Shown: in pieces, positions 10,673-23,301 of the stretch
Numbering within the stretch: the stretch's first letter is position 1
Layout of the letters: the number at the start of each line of letters is the position of its first letter
Source: Spirodela intermedia
Lineage: Eukaryota > Streptophyta > Magnoliopsida > Alismatales > Araceae
NCBI GenBank assembly: GCA_902729315.2
Contig: LR746268.1
Coordinates: 312,501 to 376,500, forward strand
Direction: 5' to 3'
Length of the DNA: 64,000 nt
Position numbers and translations under genes: made by a program
Notes under the pieces: model-generated
Told to the model about the DNA's origin: nothing
The model's database searches: none
Seen by the model: the letters and a program-made list of their open reading frames with translations, nothing else

Positions 10673-12153
10673 GGGCGCCGCGGGGAAGTCGGAATAGGGA
10701 GCTGCTAGAGTCGCTGGTGGTGGTGGTGGGGGTGTGTGGTGAGGGGTGCAATTTATGGAGGAGGTGGCTCGGCGGGAGGGTTGGACATGAGCACGCCTGC
10801 GGTCTGGAGAGAGAGAGAGAGAGATTGACAAGTTGTGCAGAAGGGATAAGATAGCTTACTTCGGGCGCATCTAAGGAAACGGTCCGATGCTCCCACCGAG
10901 ATAAGAGTAAGAGAGAGAGAGAGAGAGTAAGGGTGACACATAAAAAGGATAAGTATCATTGTGACTAGGTCAATGCCTCCTCCGCTCTCATCTAATGGTT
11001 GTTATCAGGCTATTCTCATGTCTTTCATGATGCTTATTTTTATCAGGCCATTCTCAGGCTCATTCAGTCCTAAATATGGTATCATTCCCCAATAAGAATC
11101 TAAAAGAAGATCATTGACATCAAGAAATCTGTATACAAACATCTCAAAAGAAATTGCATCACTTCAATATTATATGCTTTGTCTATCGACCATCGTCATG
11201 CCAAGACTCGTAAGACCATTAAATTCTATTGTATTTTATTATGTGGCAGACTAGTAGGTTGCTTGGGCGCTGCAAATCAATGGCTCACATCGATCCATTT
11301 TTCCAAAAGGATTGGAGGTGGAAAGCTTGGCCTATTTTTCAAAAAAAAAATCTACGAATAGTATATTCTCTCTCTCTCTCTCTCCGCCTCTCATACAAGA
11401 ACCTAACGATTGTGGGTTCTCCTATTCATCCTGAAAAGGGAAACTTAGCCAAAGAGCCACATAGACACCACAGGAAAGAGCGGGAATCTAGGAAACGCTG
11501 TAAGGTTAATCTGACGCCTCCATAACATCACGACCAACATGAGGCAGAGTGAGCATGTAAGATGCACGCAGAGGAAAGGGTTAATATGGGAAGGTGGGTA
11601 ACGGAGCAAGGCTTAAATAGAGAAGGTTCTCTAAACCCCACTCCACTCTATAACATGGAGAGAACTCTACCCTCCAAAAGATAGAAAGAGAGAACAAGAA
11701 AGACACACTAGTGAGAGCTGTTGAGTTGAGGGTGCGGTGCGATGGCAGCAAGAAAGGAGTTGGTGTGTTTAGAGAGAGCTGGAAGCATAGAAGAGGAGAA
11801 AGTGTGGTCGTCTTTTACTCTTTTCCCTCATATCTACATCCTTCTCAAGGTAATACAAGTGCCTTTGTATCATTTCCTTACAACAACATCTTGGTGAGTT
11901 CAGTCCACGACGTAGGGGGTAGGTCATTGTCGACAGACGGTCTTGGACGGGAACAAGGTAGGAAACTTAGAGTTCCCCATGACGATGATTCCTTAAGGAA
12001 GACATCAATGAATGGATGGTGGTCAATCGTGTGATGATATCTTCACTTACGATCAACCGTAGGTAGGTCAACAATGACACATTTCTTTGATGCCCATGAA
12101 ATTTGGCAACCTCCTAGAATTACTTCGACCCATTATATTGTTATGTATATCAA
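10673..12153. other. Upstream region of P450 copy 2
   Basis: This contains the 5' leader, (GA)n runs at 10807-10825 and 10909-10927, and a (TC)n run at 11369-11383. The stretch 10970-12153 is nearly identical to 38450-39635. ORFs here (for example 11711-12034) are short and show no protein-like pattern. Promoter elements cannot be placed with certainty. Confidence 0.4.
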
Positions 12154-12158
12154 TTATA

Positions 12159-12512
12159 TGATAGAAACGAAATTGCAGAAGCGTACCGTCATAATCCATG
12201 AGACGGGATGACCTACTTCAATCATTGGAGAATTTCTCCTGACATATGGGGACCTTGAGGACACTGACGATGATGAAGCAGGGACCAAACCTTTGAATTT
12301 ATAGCTTCAAAAAGAGGCTCGATGGTTTCATCAAAGGATTGAAACCAACCATCAGATGCTTTCAATCCTTTCCATCAATGGATTGAAACCGTCAACTGGT
12401 TTTTACACGATTTTCCTCCATTCTTCATTCCATAATGCCTCATAATGGTCGTTGCAATAACTATTATGCACAATAATGGTATGTGCAACCTACAAAACAG
12501 AAATATCCAACA
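12159..12512 (-). repeat. Copia LTR (3' LTR in element orientation)
   Basis: It pairs with the LTR at 23302-23666. It holds the inverted-repeat words TTTCAATCC and GGATTGAAA around 12340-12390. The sequences differ from the partner by scattered changes, mostly transitions, which indicates some age. Confidence 0.85.
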
Positions 12513-15500
12513 ATCTCTTACTTGGGCTGCACACCATGATTATTCAGTCATTTGTATATTTTAATCTTTATAAGCTTAGAACTTAGTTATTGCCACATAA
12601 GACATAATGCATTAGTCTCATCCATCAACACTCAAACATAGGACTGCAATAACTTTCATTGTGACTAAGCCACAAGAATCATTTATGTTTTCATGATGAA
12701 TGACATAGACCAAGTATGAACATGTAGTGTCAGAAATTTCAAATAAGATTTAATTTGAACATTTCTAATGAGTCCTCTTTTATGGAGATCAACATTCAAA
12801 ATAGATAAAAAAATAAGATTAAATTTTATTTTTGCAGAATATTTTACAAGTCTACAATGAAGAACACCAAAAGACAAACTCTCACTCAAATCACAATTCT
12901 TCCCAAGGAAGAACATCCATATGAGTGACATGATTTAAAAATATTTTAGACGACAAGCCTTTTGTAAGCAGATCTGCAGTCATTGAGTTTGTATCAATTT
13001 ATTCTATAGATACTTTTTCATTTTGAATCATTTCTTTGATAACTAAGTACTAGATGTCTATATACTTAGACTTTGTCTAACTCATATTATTATTAGAGAA
13101 TGACACGATTAATTTATTGTCACAATATATCTTGAGAGGTTTCTGAATACCATTCATGATTCAAAGCCTAGTGACAAAGTTTTTCAATCATAATGCTTGA
13201 TTAAATGCCTCGTACATTGAAATATATTTTTCAGCCATTGTAGAAGAGGCTACAATTGATTACTTCACACTCCTCCATGAAATGGCTCCACTAGCTAGTA
13301 GAAATATACAATATGATGTGGATCTTCTTTAAAAATTTGCATCTAGTAAAGTCAAAATCAGTGTAACTGATGATCTCCATTTGATCTGACTTCTTATATG
13401 TGAGCATGTGATCTTTATTTCTTTGTAAATAACATATGACTTTCTTTGCTACTATCTAGTGATCCATTCCTGAATTGTTCAAATATCTACCTAACATTCC
13501 AATCATGTACGTTATATCTAGACGTGTACAAATTTGGGCATACATCATACATCCTATAGCTGATACATAAACAATGTTATGTATTTCTTTTATTTCATAA
13601 TCATTTTTAGGGGATTGACTAAGATAAAATTTATCTTCTCTAGCCACGGGAGTATTTCTTACTTTACAATTTTGCATGTCAAACCTTTTGAGAATTTTCT
13701 CAATGTAGGTTTGTTGTGACAATCTTAGGATGTTTTGAGTGCGATCTCGGTGTATTTATATACCTAAAATAAATGAGGCTTCACCAAGATCCTTCATCCC
13801 AAAGTTCTTCATCTTAATGATTTGGTTTCACTTAATAGAACTAAATCATTACATGCAAGTAAGATGTCATCCACATACAAAATCAAGAATATGTACTTAC
13901 TCTCACTGAACTTATGGTATACACAATCATCAACTGTATTCAGTTCAAAGCCATATGAAGTGATAATTTGATTAAATTTGTGATACCACTGACGAGAAGC
14001 TTACTTAAGTCCATATATGATTTTTTTTAATTTATCAACTAATTCTTTTGAGTCTTTAGACTCAAAATTTTCAAGTTGCATCATATATATGGTTTTCTCA
14101 ATGTCTCCATTGAGAAAGGTCATCTTCACATCTATTTGATGAACCTCAAGATCATAATGTGCAACTAGTGTCATTATTATTCGAAAAGAGCCTTTTGTTG
14201 AAACTAAAGTAAAAGCTTCTTAATAATCAATGCCTTCTCTTTGAGTAAACTCTTTAACGACAAGACGAGTTTTCTATTTCTCCTTATTATCTTTTGAATC
14301 TCTTTTGATTTTAAATATCCATCTACAACCAATGAGTTTCACACCTTTAGTTAACAAGATGAGATCTCAAACATCATTGTCCTACATGGATTTGATTTCT
14401 TCATTCATGGCTACAATCCACTTTTGAAAATCAAAGCTTTCCATAGCTTGACGGAAGTTGATTGGATCATCTTCCTCAATGTCCAAATCAACTTCATGTT
14501 CATGAAGGTACACAAAGTAGTCATCTGAAATTACGCTTCTTCTCTCTCTAGTAATTCTTTTTAATGGCATTGATTCTTGAGGTTGTTGAATTTAAACTTT
14601 TGGAGTAGAAAGCTTTCAAATATTACATTATTCATGAGTTATTGTTTCAACATCTAATTGAACTTTATCTTGAACACTTTTTGAAACAATAAGAGGTGTT
14701 GATAAACAATCCTCTTTAAATGTAATATTTCTAACCTCATCTCCCCCCACAAAATCATCATCCTCAAAGATTATAACATTACTTGTTTCAAAAATAGTCT
14801 TAATAATAGTATCATAAAATTTATACCCCCTTTAGATCATTTGAAGTAATCAACAAAGTGACAACTCAATGTCCTAGAGTCAAGTTTCCTTTCATTGGCC
14901 TATAAAGTCTTGCCTCTATAAGACAATTATCAATCTGTAAGTACCTTAAATTAGGTTTCTTATCTATCCAAAGCTCATAGGGGGTTTTAAATATTGCTTG
15001 TGTTGATACTCTATTAAGCAAATAAGTTGATGTTTTTAGTGTTTCACTCCAAAAGAATTCAAGTAAAGAAGCTTGACTGATCATACTTCTTACCATGTCT
15101 TTGAGTGTTCAGTTTCGTCTTTCTACGACACCATTCATACTAAGAGATCCTAACATGATGTATTGAGAGACAATTATACATTCTTCAAGAAACTTAGCAA
15201 AAAGTCATTGACATTGTTCACTTGATTCATCATTTCTACCATACTATTCACCACCACGATTGGATCTTATAGCCTTAATTCTTATGTTGAGTTGATTTTC
15301 ACCTTCAGTGTTACAATTTTTGAACACATCCAAGGTTTGAGATTTCTCATGAATAAAATACAAGTATCTGAATCGAGAATAATCGTCAATGAAATTGATA
15401 AAATATTACTTGCCCATTCAAAGATGTCGTAGGGAATGCTCTATAAATATCTGTATGAATCAATTCCAAGACTTGTGAAACTCGATTGGAACGTATTTTC

Positions 15501-15765
15501 TTCATATTCATTTGTTTTCCCTTAATGTTTTTGACATGTGTCAAAATCTTTAAAATCAAGGGAATCAAGAATTTCTTCTAACACTAGCCTTTCAATTCTC
15601 TTTTGAGAAATGTGGCCTAACTTTTTATGACATAAAGATGATGAATTCTCATTTTCTAACTTCTGCTTTATATCAATAGAATTTATTTGGAATAATTATT
15701 CTAAAGAAACTTTAGTGTCAACCAAATATAAACTATCATAAGCACCAAGACTTTTAGTCTTGGTG
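12513..15765 (-). pseudogene. Copia integrase and reverse transcriptase remnants
   Basis: Read from right to left: a GKQ.N.KK and LELIHTDIY stretch (15386-15568), which starts the integrase core; LLEFFWSETLKTSTYLLNRV and TPYELWIDKKPNLRYL (14866-15096), the integrase end; DDPINFRQAMES...KWIVAMNEEIKSM (14382-14570), the reverse-transcriptase start; and QQTYIEKILKRFDM...IGCMMYAQICTRLDITY (13456-13722), its C-terminal part. These are hallmark copia motifs. Stops and frame changes break the frame many times, so no working enzyme is made. The 12513-12930 part next to the LTR is non-coding. Confidence 0.85.
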
Positions 15766-16810
15766 GTCGTGTATTGCACGATGACATGACTCGATCATGG
15801 TGGTCGTCGATAGGTTTTCAAAGATGGCACACTTCGTGCCATGTTTGAAAACCTCCGACGCCTCCAAGGTCGCTAGCCTCTACTTTAGAAGGATTGTGCA
15901 CCTTCATGGACTACCCAAGTCCATAGTCTCAGACTGTGACGTATGATTTACCAGCCACTTTTGGATGACTCTTTGGAGCTTACTTGAGACTAAGCTCAAG
16001 TTCTCCACTACTTACCATCCACAGACTGACGGTCAGACTAAGGTCGTCAATCGTAGCTTAGGAAATTTGCTTTGGTCATTAGTCGGCGAGAGCTTGACCA
16101 CTTAAGATTTGATCATACCACGTGCCGAGTTTACTTATAACTCCTTGACCAACCTTATCACTAGCATGAGCCCCTTCGAGATCGCACACGACTTAGCACC
16201 CCACAAGCCCCTAGATTTAGTACCCCTGGACCCTCATGTTAGAGTTTTTGAGGATGGTGTCACATTCACCCAGCATACTAGTCAGTTGCATCAGGATATC
16301 CATGATAGGATACAGAGTCAGAATGCATTGTACAAGTAGGCTGCTGATATGTATCGTCGACCCCGAATCTTCCAGGTGGGAGACCAGGTTATGGTGAGGA
16401 TAAGGCCCGAGCATTACGCTCTTGGCTCTACCATAAAGTTTCACGCTTGTTTCATGTTATTTCTCGGATAGGCGAGAACACCTATGCCGTCGACATCCCT
16501 CCTTCGTGGGGGATTAGCTCCACATTCAACGTGGTGGATCTGGCGTTGCACCAAGTCCCACCTCTTTCATCTGACATCAAGCCCTCATCTACCGGTCCCT
16601 TCTCTAAGAGAGAGTTTGCCATGGAGTCCACTCCCCTCACTTTACCACATGATTGGCATGAGCAAGTCGAGGAGATTCTTCAGGAGGTAATTGACTTTAC
16701 AAGGGACAGAGTTTTGCAAAGATTCCTAGTATGTTGGTAGGGTCTCCCATCGGAGGACGATGCTTGGATTTCAAAGGCGGACCTAGAGCGACTACGACCA
16801 AACCTGCTGG
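15766..16810 (+). pseudogene. Ty3 chromovirus integrase with chromodomain, remnant
   Basis: The plus-strand reading shows [25 protein letters not shown] and [19 protein letters not shown] (integrase core), then the AEFTYNSL and SPFEIAHD segments (16109-16339), RIGENTYAVDIP (about 16460) and a chromodomain-like tail with VLQRFLVCW, a stop where a codon is expected, then GLPSEDDAWI (16690-16775). Several in-frame stops break it. The order and the chromodomain mark a chromovirus. It lies inside the copia pol on the opposite strand. Confidence 0.8.
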
Positions 16811-16993
16811 AGCCCCTACCTTCCCCACTTGCCAAATCATCAGAGTTGAGTTCTTTCGACCCTAGGAGGATTGATGGCGAGCAAGACCCGTCTCCGTCAA
16901 CTCAAGAGACACTGACAATCTGAGTTCAACCCAATCGACGTGCGAAGACGAAGAAGCTTGGCTTTCGCTACATGGCCTAGCCCTTCAAGACAA

Positions 16994-17804
16994 TGACATT
17001 CCACCTCCGCGACGACGACAAGCTCGAGCTCACCCTTATCTTTCTTTGTATTTTCACGTTGACTTGTTGGGCCTCGCATTTGTGTGTTAGCGGGCCCAAT
17101 TCTATGTGTGTGTGTTGTTGTTTGTGTCTCCCTTTCTTTAGGGTTTTATTGGGTCTCTCTCTTGAGGCCCAATTAAAACCCTAAGGGGGGGAACCTATGT
17201 TTCTTTCCTTTTGGGCCTCTTTTGGGGCTTATTTGGGTCTTCATTTGAGGCCCACTTAAGCACCGTACGAGGGCCCTCCTCTTTCTCCTTTCAGGGGAGC
17301 TTATTGGGTCTCTCTTTTAGAGGCCCAATAAGCCCCTTTTGTAGCCTTTTTGTGGCTTATGGGCTTGAGGGCCTCAAGTGGGCCCACCTCCCCTTAGCCC
17401 ACTTGTGGGCCCTATATAAGGGGAGGTAGGACCCCCCCTCAACCCGAAGTGCCGAATTTTGTGAGAGATTATCATTTGTGAATTACCTTCTTCGTGACCA
17501 AGGGTAGGGAGGGAAGGAGATAGAGGAAGGCCGTCGATACCCTTTGAGGACTTCGTTCATCGTGACGATGCTGCCTTAGAAGTCCCACCGCCGCCTGAGA
17601 CCAACTGCCGCTGCCAGCCATCTTCATTGCCGCCCGTGAGATCGCTGCCATCACTAGATGAAATGGTCACAGTTGTCGCTACAACTGTCGTCGCCTCTGT
17701 TGGAACCCCGTCATCCCGTCGTGACGAAAGGGGCTTGCTTTGCCTCCCTACAAGTCATCGCCGAGCACTCCGCCGGAGTCTCTTGACTCCTAGTTCGACT
17801 ACCA
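16994..17804 (+). repeat. Chromovirus LTR, plus orientation
   Basis: It follows the integrase remnant, starts TGACATTCCACC and probably ends CGACTACCA. A TATA box (CTATATAAGG) lies at 17412-17421. Many GGGCC-rich words are present. It matches 19720-20515 in reverse orientation, and similarity extends about 40 bp upstream into the integrase tail. Confidence 0.65.
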
Positions 17805-19719
17805 CGACCTTGGGAGATTGTCCCTACGAGTAGGGTAGACCAGCTCATGGTGATCATAAGTATCCTATGGCCAACGATTACCCAATTGATCGTGACCATC
17901 GTCGTGACGAGGTGCATTGTAATGACAAAGATTCCCTCGACGATGATCGTGATCGAGGTACTAGTGATCATATGGATCACTATAGGGGCTCACGGGCCGA
18001 CAGGGCTCGTGATGCTCCTGATATGCTTGTGTAACAGATGGTGCAGTCGGTGGTGCGACCGAATACATGACCGACAGTAGAACTGGTGGCGGTGGGCCAT
18101 GAGCTGCGGCTACAAAGGTAGCTCACTCCAAACGCTCAATAGCCTGGGTCATGCTACACATGACATCATCTGGGAGGGAGCGCGCTCCATCCCTTGAAGG
18201 GTACCGGGGCAAAGGTTGCCATCGGCCACCTCTGCCATGACCCCTAGTACTCTTCAATGGATAGTAGGGTGCGGATTCCTTCCCAACTCGGCGGCTCGTA
18301 GCCGTGGGTGGCTAGGGCCACCCTGATGCCTCTCTGGCCGACATAGGGCTCAGAGTCTCTTGGGGTTGGGAGGGGTTTGGTACGGAATCCGTCAATCTCG
18401 ACAGAGATGGTGGACTCGTGTCCACTCTAGCTACTCAGGGAGTAGTGGGATCTAAGGCCTCGCACGAGTGCCATGATGATGGTGAACCTCCTTGAGCTCT
18501 GGCTGAGTGTGTCTCTACCATGGCTGGGTCCTATGGGTGCTTAGATGTCAATGCAATCCTATATAAATGGTCTACTAGTGGTATGGAAGCTCGGTGAACA
18601 TCCTCAGGGGATCGAGGTTAGGTGGTAACCCAACTTGGCGCTAATACTAACTTGGTGTAAGACAGGGTGAGAACCCTTATATTTGATCAATGAAACTCAA
18701 GACCCGAGATGGAGCAATCAAACCGATCCAATGAGAATGTATTGACCCTCGACTCTAGGTCTGACCACCTAACCTAAGTATAGGCAGGCGTACCAATATG
18801 CACTATCAACCCAGGACAACCCGAGAAAACACTCGACGATGGTAAGTGTGAGACCCTCTCGGTCCACGTCTAAACAAACGGCAGAATGGTCGTCGCGAAG
18901 TAGCTTAGGGCTGCAGCTCACGAACGGTGACGAGTCTGACACAACGTCAGAAGTCACGATCCTATAACCTATCCTATCCTGTCTACGTTCTCCTGATGGC
19001 GGTGGAAATGTGCTGAGAAAACCCTTCAAAAGATAATTAAACTTAAGTAAAAAGGGGTACAGAGCTAACCTTCAGTGCTGTGTAGCCTAGTGGGTCGTGA
19101 CAGAGCGGAGACTCGACGTAAGAAGAGACGTTTGGTGAAGAGCGATGTTCAGCGTCGACGGTCAGTTCTAGTCGAGAGTCGCAGTAGTCGTCGTCGTAAG
19201 GCGTGGCACAGTCGGCGAGGACGTGGGCCTGCTGGTGGGCCAAAGGGCACGCTAGCAGGCACGTGTGGCAAGCTGCGCGGCATGCCTCAAGGTTTGTAGG
19301 CGGTGGCGCCGGGTGGGCGCGTGGGCCACAAAAGCTGGCGCGCGCGGCGGCGACGCTTCGGCAGGAATGCCGAGCATCGACGATTGGGCAGAAGCCCAAC
19401 TGTCGCCGGAAGGATCGGCCTTCTCTGGCAGCGCCGAGAAGTGGAGTAGAGGAAGGAGACGATCTCAGCCAACGATACCAAGGAGGGTTGAGCCCTCCTG
19501 GTCTAGGCGGCGCCGAAAATGGCACGACGGCGGCTGATCGTTGAGAAACTCTGGCGGGGGCCTGTGAGGAGCTTGGACTGGATCTGGCTCGTTGGCACGG
19601 CTGCAAGGTCTCTCCCGACGTTGGCGGCAGGTAGACATTCGTCGGCAAACAGCCAGCGATTGGGTGGAGCGGTGGATGGCAGCTCTGGCGAGTTTATGGT
19701 GGAGTTCCAAAGGAAGAGG
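17805..19719. other. Spacer between the two inverted chromovirus LTRs
   Basis: This 1.9-kb stretch is of unknown origin. 19030-19719 is GC-rich, with overlapping ORFs on both strands (up to 201 codons on the minus strand) that I do not recognise and that look like composition artefacts. 17850-18640 may be decayed gag-like sequence, but I cannot support that. Confidence 0.3.
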
Positions 19720-20515
19720 TGGCAGGCGAACTAGGAGTCAAGAGCCTCCGGCGGAGTACTCAGTGATGGCTCATAGGGAGGCGAAGCAAGCCCCTTTCGT
19801 CACGACAGCATGACGGGGTTCTAGCAGAGGCGGTGCCAATTGCAGTGGCAACTGCAACCGTTTTGTCTGGTGACGGCAGCAATGAAGATGTCCAACGGCA
19901 GCAGTTGGTCTCAGGTGGCGGCGAGACTTATCAGGCAGTAGCGTCACAATGAATGAAGTCCTCAAAGGGTATCGACAGGCTTCCTCTCCCTCCTTCCCTC
20001 CCTACCCTAGGTCACGAAGAAGGTAACTCACAAACGATAATCTCTCACAAAATTTGGCACTTCGGGTTGAGGGGGGGTCCTAGCTCCCCTTATATAGGGC
20101 CCACAAGTGGGCTAAGGGGAGGTGGGCCCACTTGAGGCCCTCAAGCCCATAAGCCACAAAAAGGCTACAAAAGGGGCTTATTGGGCCTCTAAAAGAGAGA
20201 CCCAATAAGCTCCCCTAAAAGGAGAAAGAGGAGGGCCCTCGTACGGTGCTTAAGTGGGCCTCAAATGAAGACCCAAATAAGCCCCAAAAGAGGCCCAAAA
20301 GGAAAGAAACATAGGTTCCCCCCCTTAGGGTTTTAATTGGGCCTCAAGAGAGAGACCCAATAAAACCCTAAAGAAAGGGAGACACAAACAACAACACACA
20401 CACATAGAATTGGGCCCGCTAACACACAAACGGGAGGCCTAACAAGTCAATGTGAAAATACAAAGAAAGATAAGGGTGAGCTTGAGCTCGTCGTCATCAC
20501 GGAGGTGGAATGTCG
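19720..20515 (-). repeat. Chromovirus LTR, minus orientation
   Basis: It is the reverse complement of 16994-17804, with the TATA box at 20089-20098 (CCTTATATAG). Immediately beyond it (20516-20560) the match with the integrase tail continues. Both LTRs therefore appear to be 3' LTRs facing each other. Confidence 0.65.
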
Positions 20516-20735
20516 TCGTCCTAAAGGGCTAGGCCATGTAGCGAAAGCCAGGCTCCTTTGTTTTCGCATGGGAAGCTCCTTTAGGAGTACGTCGGCGTAC
20601 TCCGATAATATACCCTCGACTTCTGGAGAAGGCAGGGTAAGGGTCGTGTTGTCTCGCATATCCAAAGTGAGAGCGAAGCACGGCAGGGATCCATATATGT
20701 CCGACGTGATCTCGTGCTGAACGAGATTTTGAACA
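20516..20735 (-). pseudogene. Ty3 protease/RT-junction fragment
   Basis: The minus-strand reading contains LPSPEVEGILSEYADVLLKELP, which fits the short linker before Ty3 reverse transcriptase, then jumps to sequence matching the integrase tail. An internal deletion has removed reverse transcriptase, RNase H and most of integrase. Confidence 0.5.
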
Positions 20736-22170
20736 AGATTGAACTTTATATTTTCAAATGAACAATGATAATCAGTTTTGTCAAAAAGATGGTACAACAA
20801 ACATCTTATTCAAATAAGAATGATATCTAATTTTCATGATAACTTTAAAGACACCACCAACCTCAACCTTCATCACATTGTCGTCACTTTGATAGATGAA
20901 TCGTTCATCTTCATTTGACTTGCAATGAGTGAGATAAACCTGCATAAATACACTCACATCATGAGTAGTGGCACCAGAATCTATCCACCGTGTGTATCTT
21001 GGTACATAAGTTAGATTAATTTCTCAACAAATAAAAGAGAGAAATGTACTTTTTTTCTTGAACCACTCAAGATGTTTAGCACAATCTTTCTTCAAGTGTC
21101 CAACCTTCTTTTATAAGAAACAACATACTTCTTTTTGTTGTTTTTTCTTAAGTGGACTACTAGCAATTTGTTTGCCCATGCATTTTCCTTTACCATCTAC
21201 TTTTTTTCATGAGGATAGAATGAGTTAAGTACTTTCATATTATTTTGACTTTAACCTGTCCTTCTTGCACACAATGCAAAATGAACTCATTAAAGGACCA
21301 AGGGTCCTTTTAACAATTATAGTTCACCTTAAACTAATTGAATTGTACAAGAAGAGAGTTCAAAGCCATGTAAATAATGAATTCTCCTGAAAGTTCCAAG
21401 TTTAATACCTTTAATTAAATGTGAGACATTTCTATTATGTACTATTTTATGTGCCATTTTCCTTTATATTTCATATTCTATTATGTGGATAACTCTTCTC
21501 AATTTATTAGATGAAAAGTTTGGCATTGGTTGTCTCTTCAGCTAAGGTATCCATTAAGGTATCAAGAATTGTACACTTGATGACCATTAGGCACATGCAA
21601 TTTGATCTATCTTAATTTTCATAAGTCTTCTTTTCTTCAATGAGAAAAGAATCCTTAAAAGTAGTAATGATACAAATTCCATCCATTTCTTAAAGTTGTA
21701 CCACTTAGTTTTTGAATAGAATTCAAATTCGTACAGATATTTAAAACTTTTTTGGAAGTAAAAATTCAAACAATGATATTATTTATCTCAAGAGATCTAA
21801 CACAACATTAATACTCATCTATGGATGATATATTAATTTGTAAGTAATAATCTTGGCATGCTAGTCAAAACAATTAAACAATAAAAGATGATAAACAATA
21901 AACCTTTCTTTGAGCTGACTTAGTGTTTCTTTTCATATAAATCAATGATTGTAAAATTTACTAACATTGATGTAATTATTATTTGGTCAAATATTTATTT
22001 TTATTTGGGTCAACAAGTGTTTGCATAAATAGTATCATAATCATCATAGTTTTTGAAATGAGCACTTTAAAAAAAAGAGGTTGATATATCAACATATTGT
22101 TGGCAATAAAGTGAAGTAAGAAATTAAATTGTCAAAATACTAATGAGATAATATTAAAATGGGCAAAAAT
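20736..22170 (-). pseudogene. Copia gag and protease remnant
   Basis: The minus strand shows a zinc-knuckle remnant KKVGHLKKDCAKHLEWFKKK (about 21040-21120), followed by WIDSGATTH (about 20965-20990), the copia protease active-site motif. Upstream, decayed gag-like sequence includes a WSFNEFILHC stretch (about 21290) and a FKKWMEFVSL stretch (about 21690). Frames are interrupted. This is the first half of the copia coding region, separated from integrase by the Ty3 insertion. Confidence 0.75.
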
Positions 22171-23283
22171 GTCCTTTAAAACCCATGTTGGGCCGGACTT
22201 GTCAGGGCGGCGTTATGGGCCGCGTCTGTCGCGACAGACCTAGTGGGCTGCGCCTGGCCCGGCGGTCCTAGTGGGCCGAGCCCAAAAAAAGGGGGCCATT
22301 TCGCACACAGGCCGAGCAGCCTAGTTGGCCGCTGCCAGGCCTGAGCCCATATCGCTGGGCTGTTGTGAACGGGAGCCTTGCACGTGCCCCACCCCCCCCC
22401 TCTGTTTGCATAAGTGCATAGTGCGGTTATGCGAGAAGTGTTCTAACGTATACACGTCAGGGCGCATTGTGAGGTAATGCGGAATTAGGTAATGCGGGAT
22501 TTCCTGCATAACGCACGGTACTGGCCAGTTTTGGCCAGCTAGTTATTTCTTACGGTTATTCCTTTCCCCCCTTTGATTTCTTATTTAAAGAGGGCTGTAA
22601 GAGGTTTCCAATAGCGAGAAAGTTTTCCTTGTTCCTCCTGCTGTTTTTCCTGTGACTCGTGAGGTGATCTCGCCGGCGACGTCTTAACTGCCGTCGTCTC
22701 TCCGGCGAGTTTCTGACATGGGCAGGCCCAGTGGACCGCGCCAGTGAGCGCGCAGGACCGGGGTCCAACAGACACGCCGGGAGGCGCCGCGCAGAGAGGC
22801 CTGCGCCCGATCCGGCAATCGCCGGAAACATCGGCGGGCGCTGCAACAGCCTCAGGCGACGCCACGATGGTGCTTCGTGGTGACGCCCGCGCGCTATCCG
22901 GCAATCGCCGGAAACATCGGCAGGCGCCGCTTGGCGACGCCCGCCCGCTATCCGGCAATCGCCGGAAACATCGGCAGGCGCCGCAAAACCCTCAGGCGAT
23001 GTCGCGATGGCACAATGGCGACGCCCGCCCGCTATCCGGCGTCGACGGAAACGACGGCAGGCGCCGCAACACCCTCAGGTGACGCCGCGATGACGTGTGA
23101 CCTTAAGAGGCCGCAATGCCGCGTCGCGTGTTGCACGGCCTTCGGGGGATGCCGTCAGGGCTCCCCGCGCCATTGCGCGGCCATTTCCGGCGGCGTACGG
23201 ATGCCGCAAACGGCAACATAAAACGCGGATATTCAAGCGTTGAAAGCACGATGAAACGGGGAAAAAAAAAAATCATCGATGAC
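22171..23283 (-). other. GC-rich copia leader between PBS and gag
   Basis: About 1.1 kb is far more GC-rich than the rest of the element. ORFs on both strands (up to 125 codons) overlap and look compositional. The block 22812-23068 carries four copies of a CCGGCAATCGCCGGAAACATCGG-like unit (the last is diverged). Confidence 0.55.
22812..23068. repeat. Imperfect tandem repeat in the copia leader
   Basis: Units starting CCGGCAATCGCCGGAA begin at 22812, 22898 and 22952, and a diverged copy at 23036. Spacings are 86, 54 and 84 bp. Each unit contains the palindrome CCGGCAATCGCCGG. The flanking phrase GACGCCCGC is also repeated. Confidence 0.7.
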
Positions 23284-23300
23284 CATGGCTCTGATACCAA
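23284..23300 (-). other. Copia primer-binding site (initiator tRNA-Met)
   Basis: The minus strand reads TTGGTATCAGAGCCATG directly after the 5' LTR. TGGTATCAGAGC is the classic plant copia PBS complementary to initiator tRNA-Met. Confidence 0.9.
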
Positions 23301-23301
23301 T

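Noticed and set aside
9013-10708. Long overlapping ORFs on both strands across P450 copy 2 (up to 276 codons on the plus strand), and the same set at 36451-38146
   Set aside because: They are antisense or frame-shifted shadows of a GC-rich P450 gene; they are rich in Arg, Pro and His with no domain, and the true frames carry all P450 motifs.
19043-19648. 201-codon minus-strand ORF in the chromovirus spacer
   Set aside because: Composition-driven; three other frames are also open and no protein family is recognised.
22812-23068. CRISPR-like array
   Set aside because: Only four imperfect units with irregular spacing in a plant retrotransposon; no related genes.
22556-23221. ORFs of 96-125 codons in the copia leader
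   Set aside because: They read through the GC-rich palindromic repeat and lie between PBS and gag, where coding is not expected.
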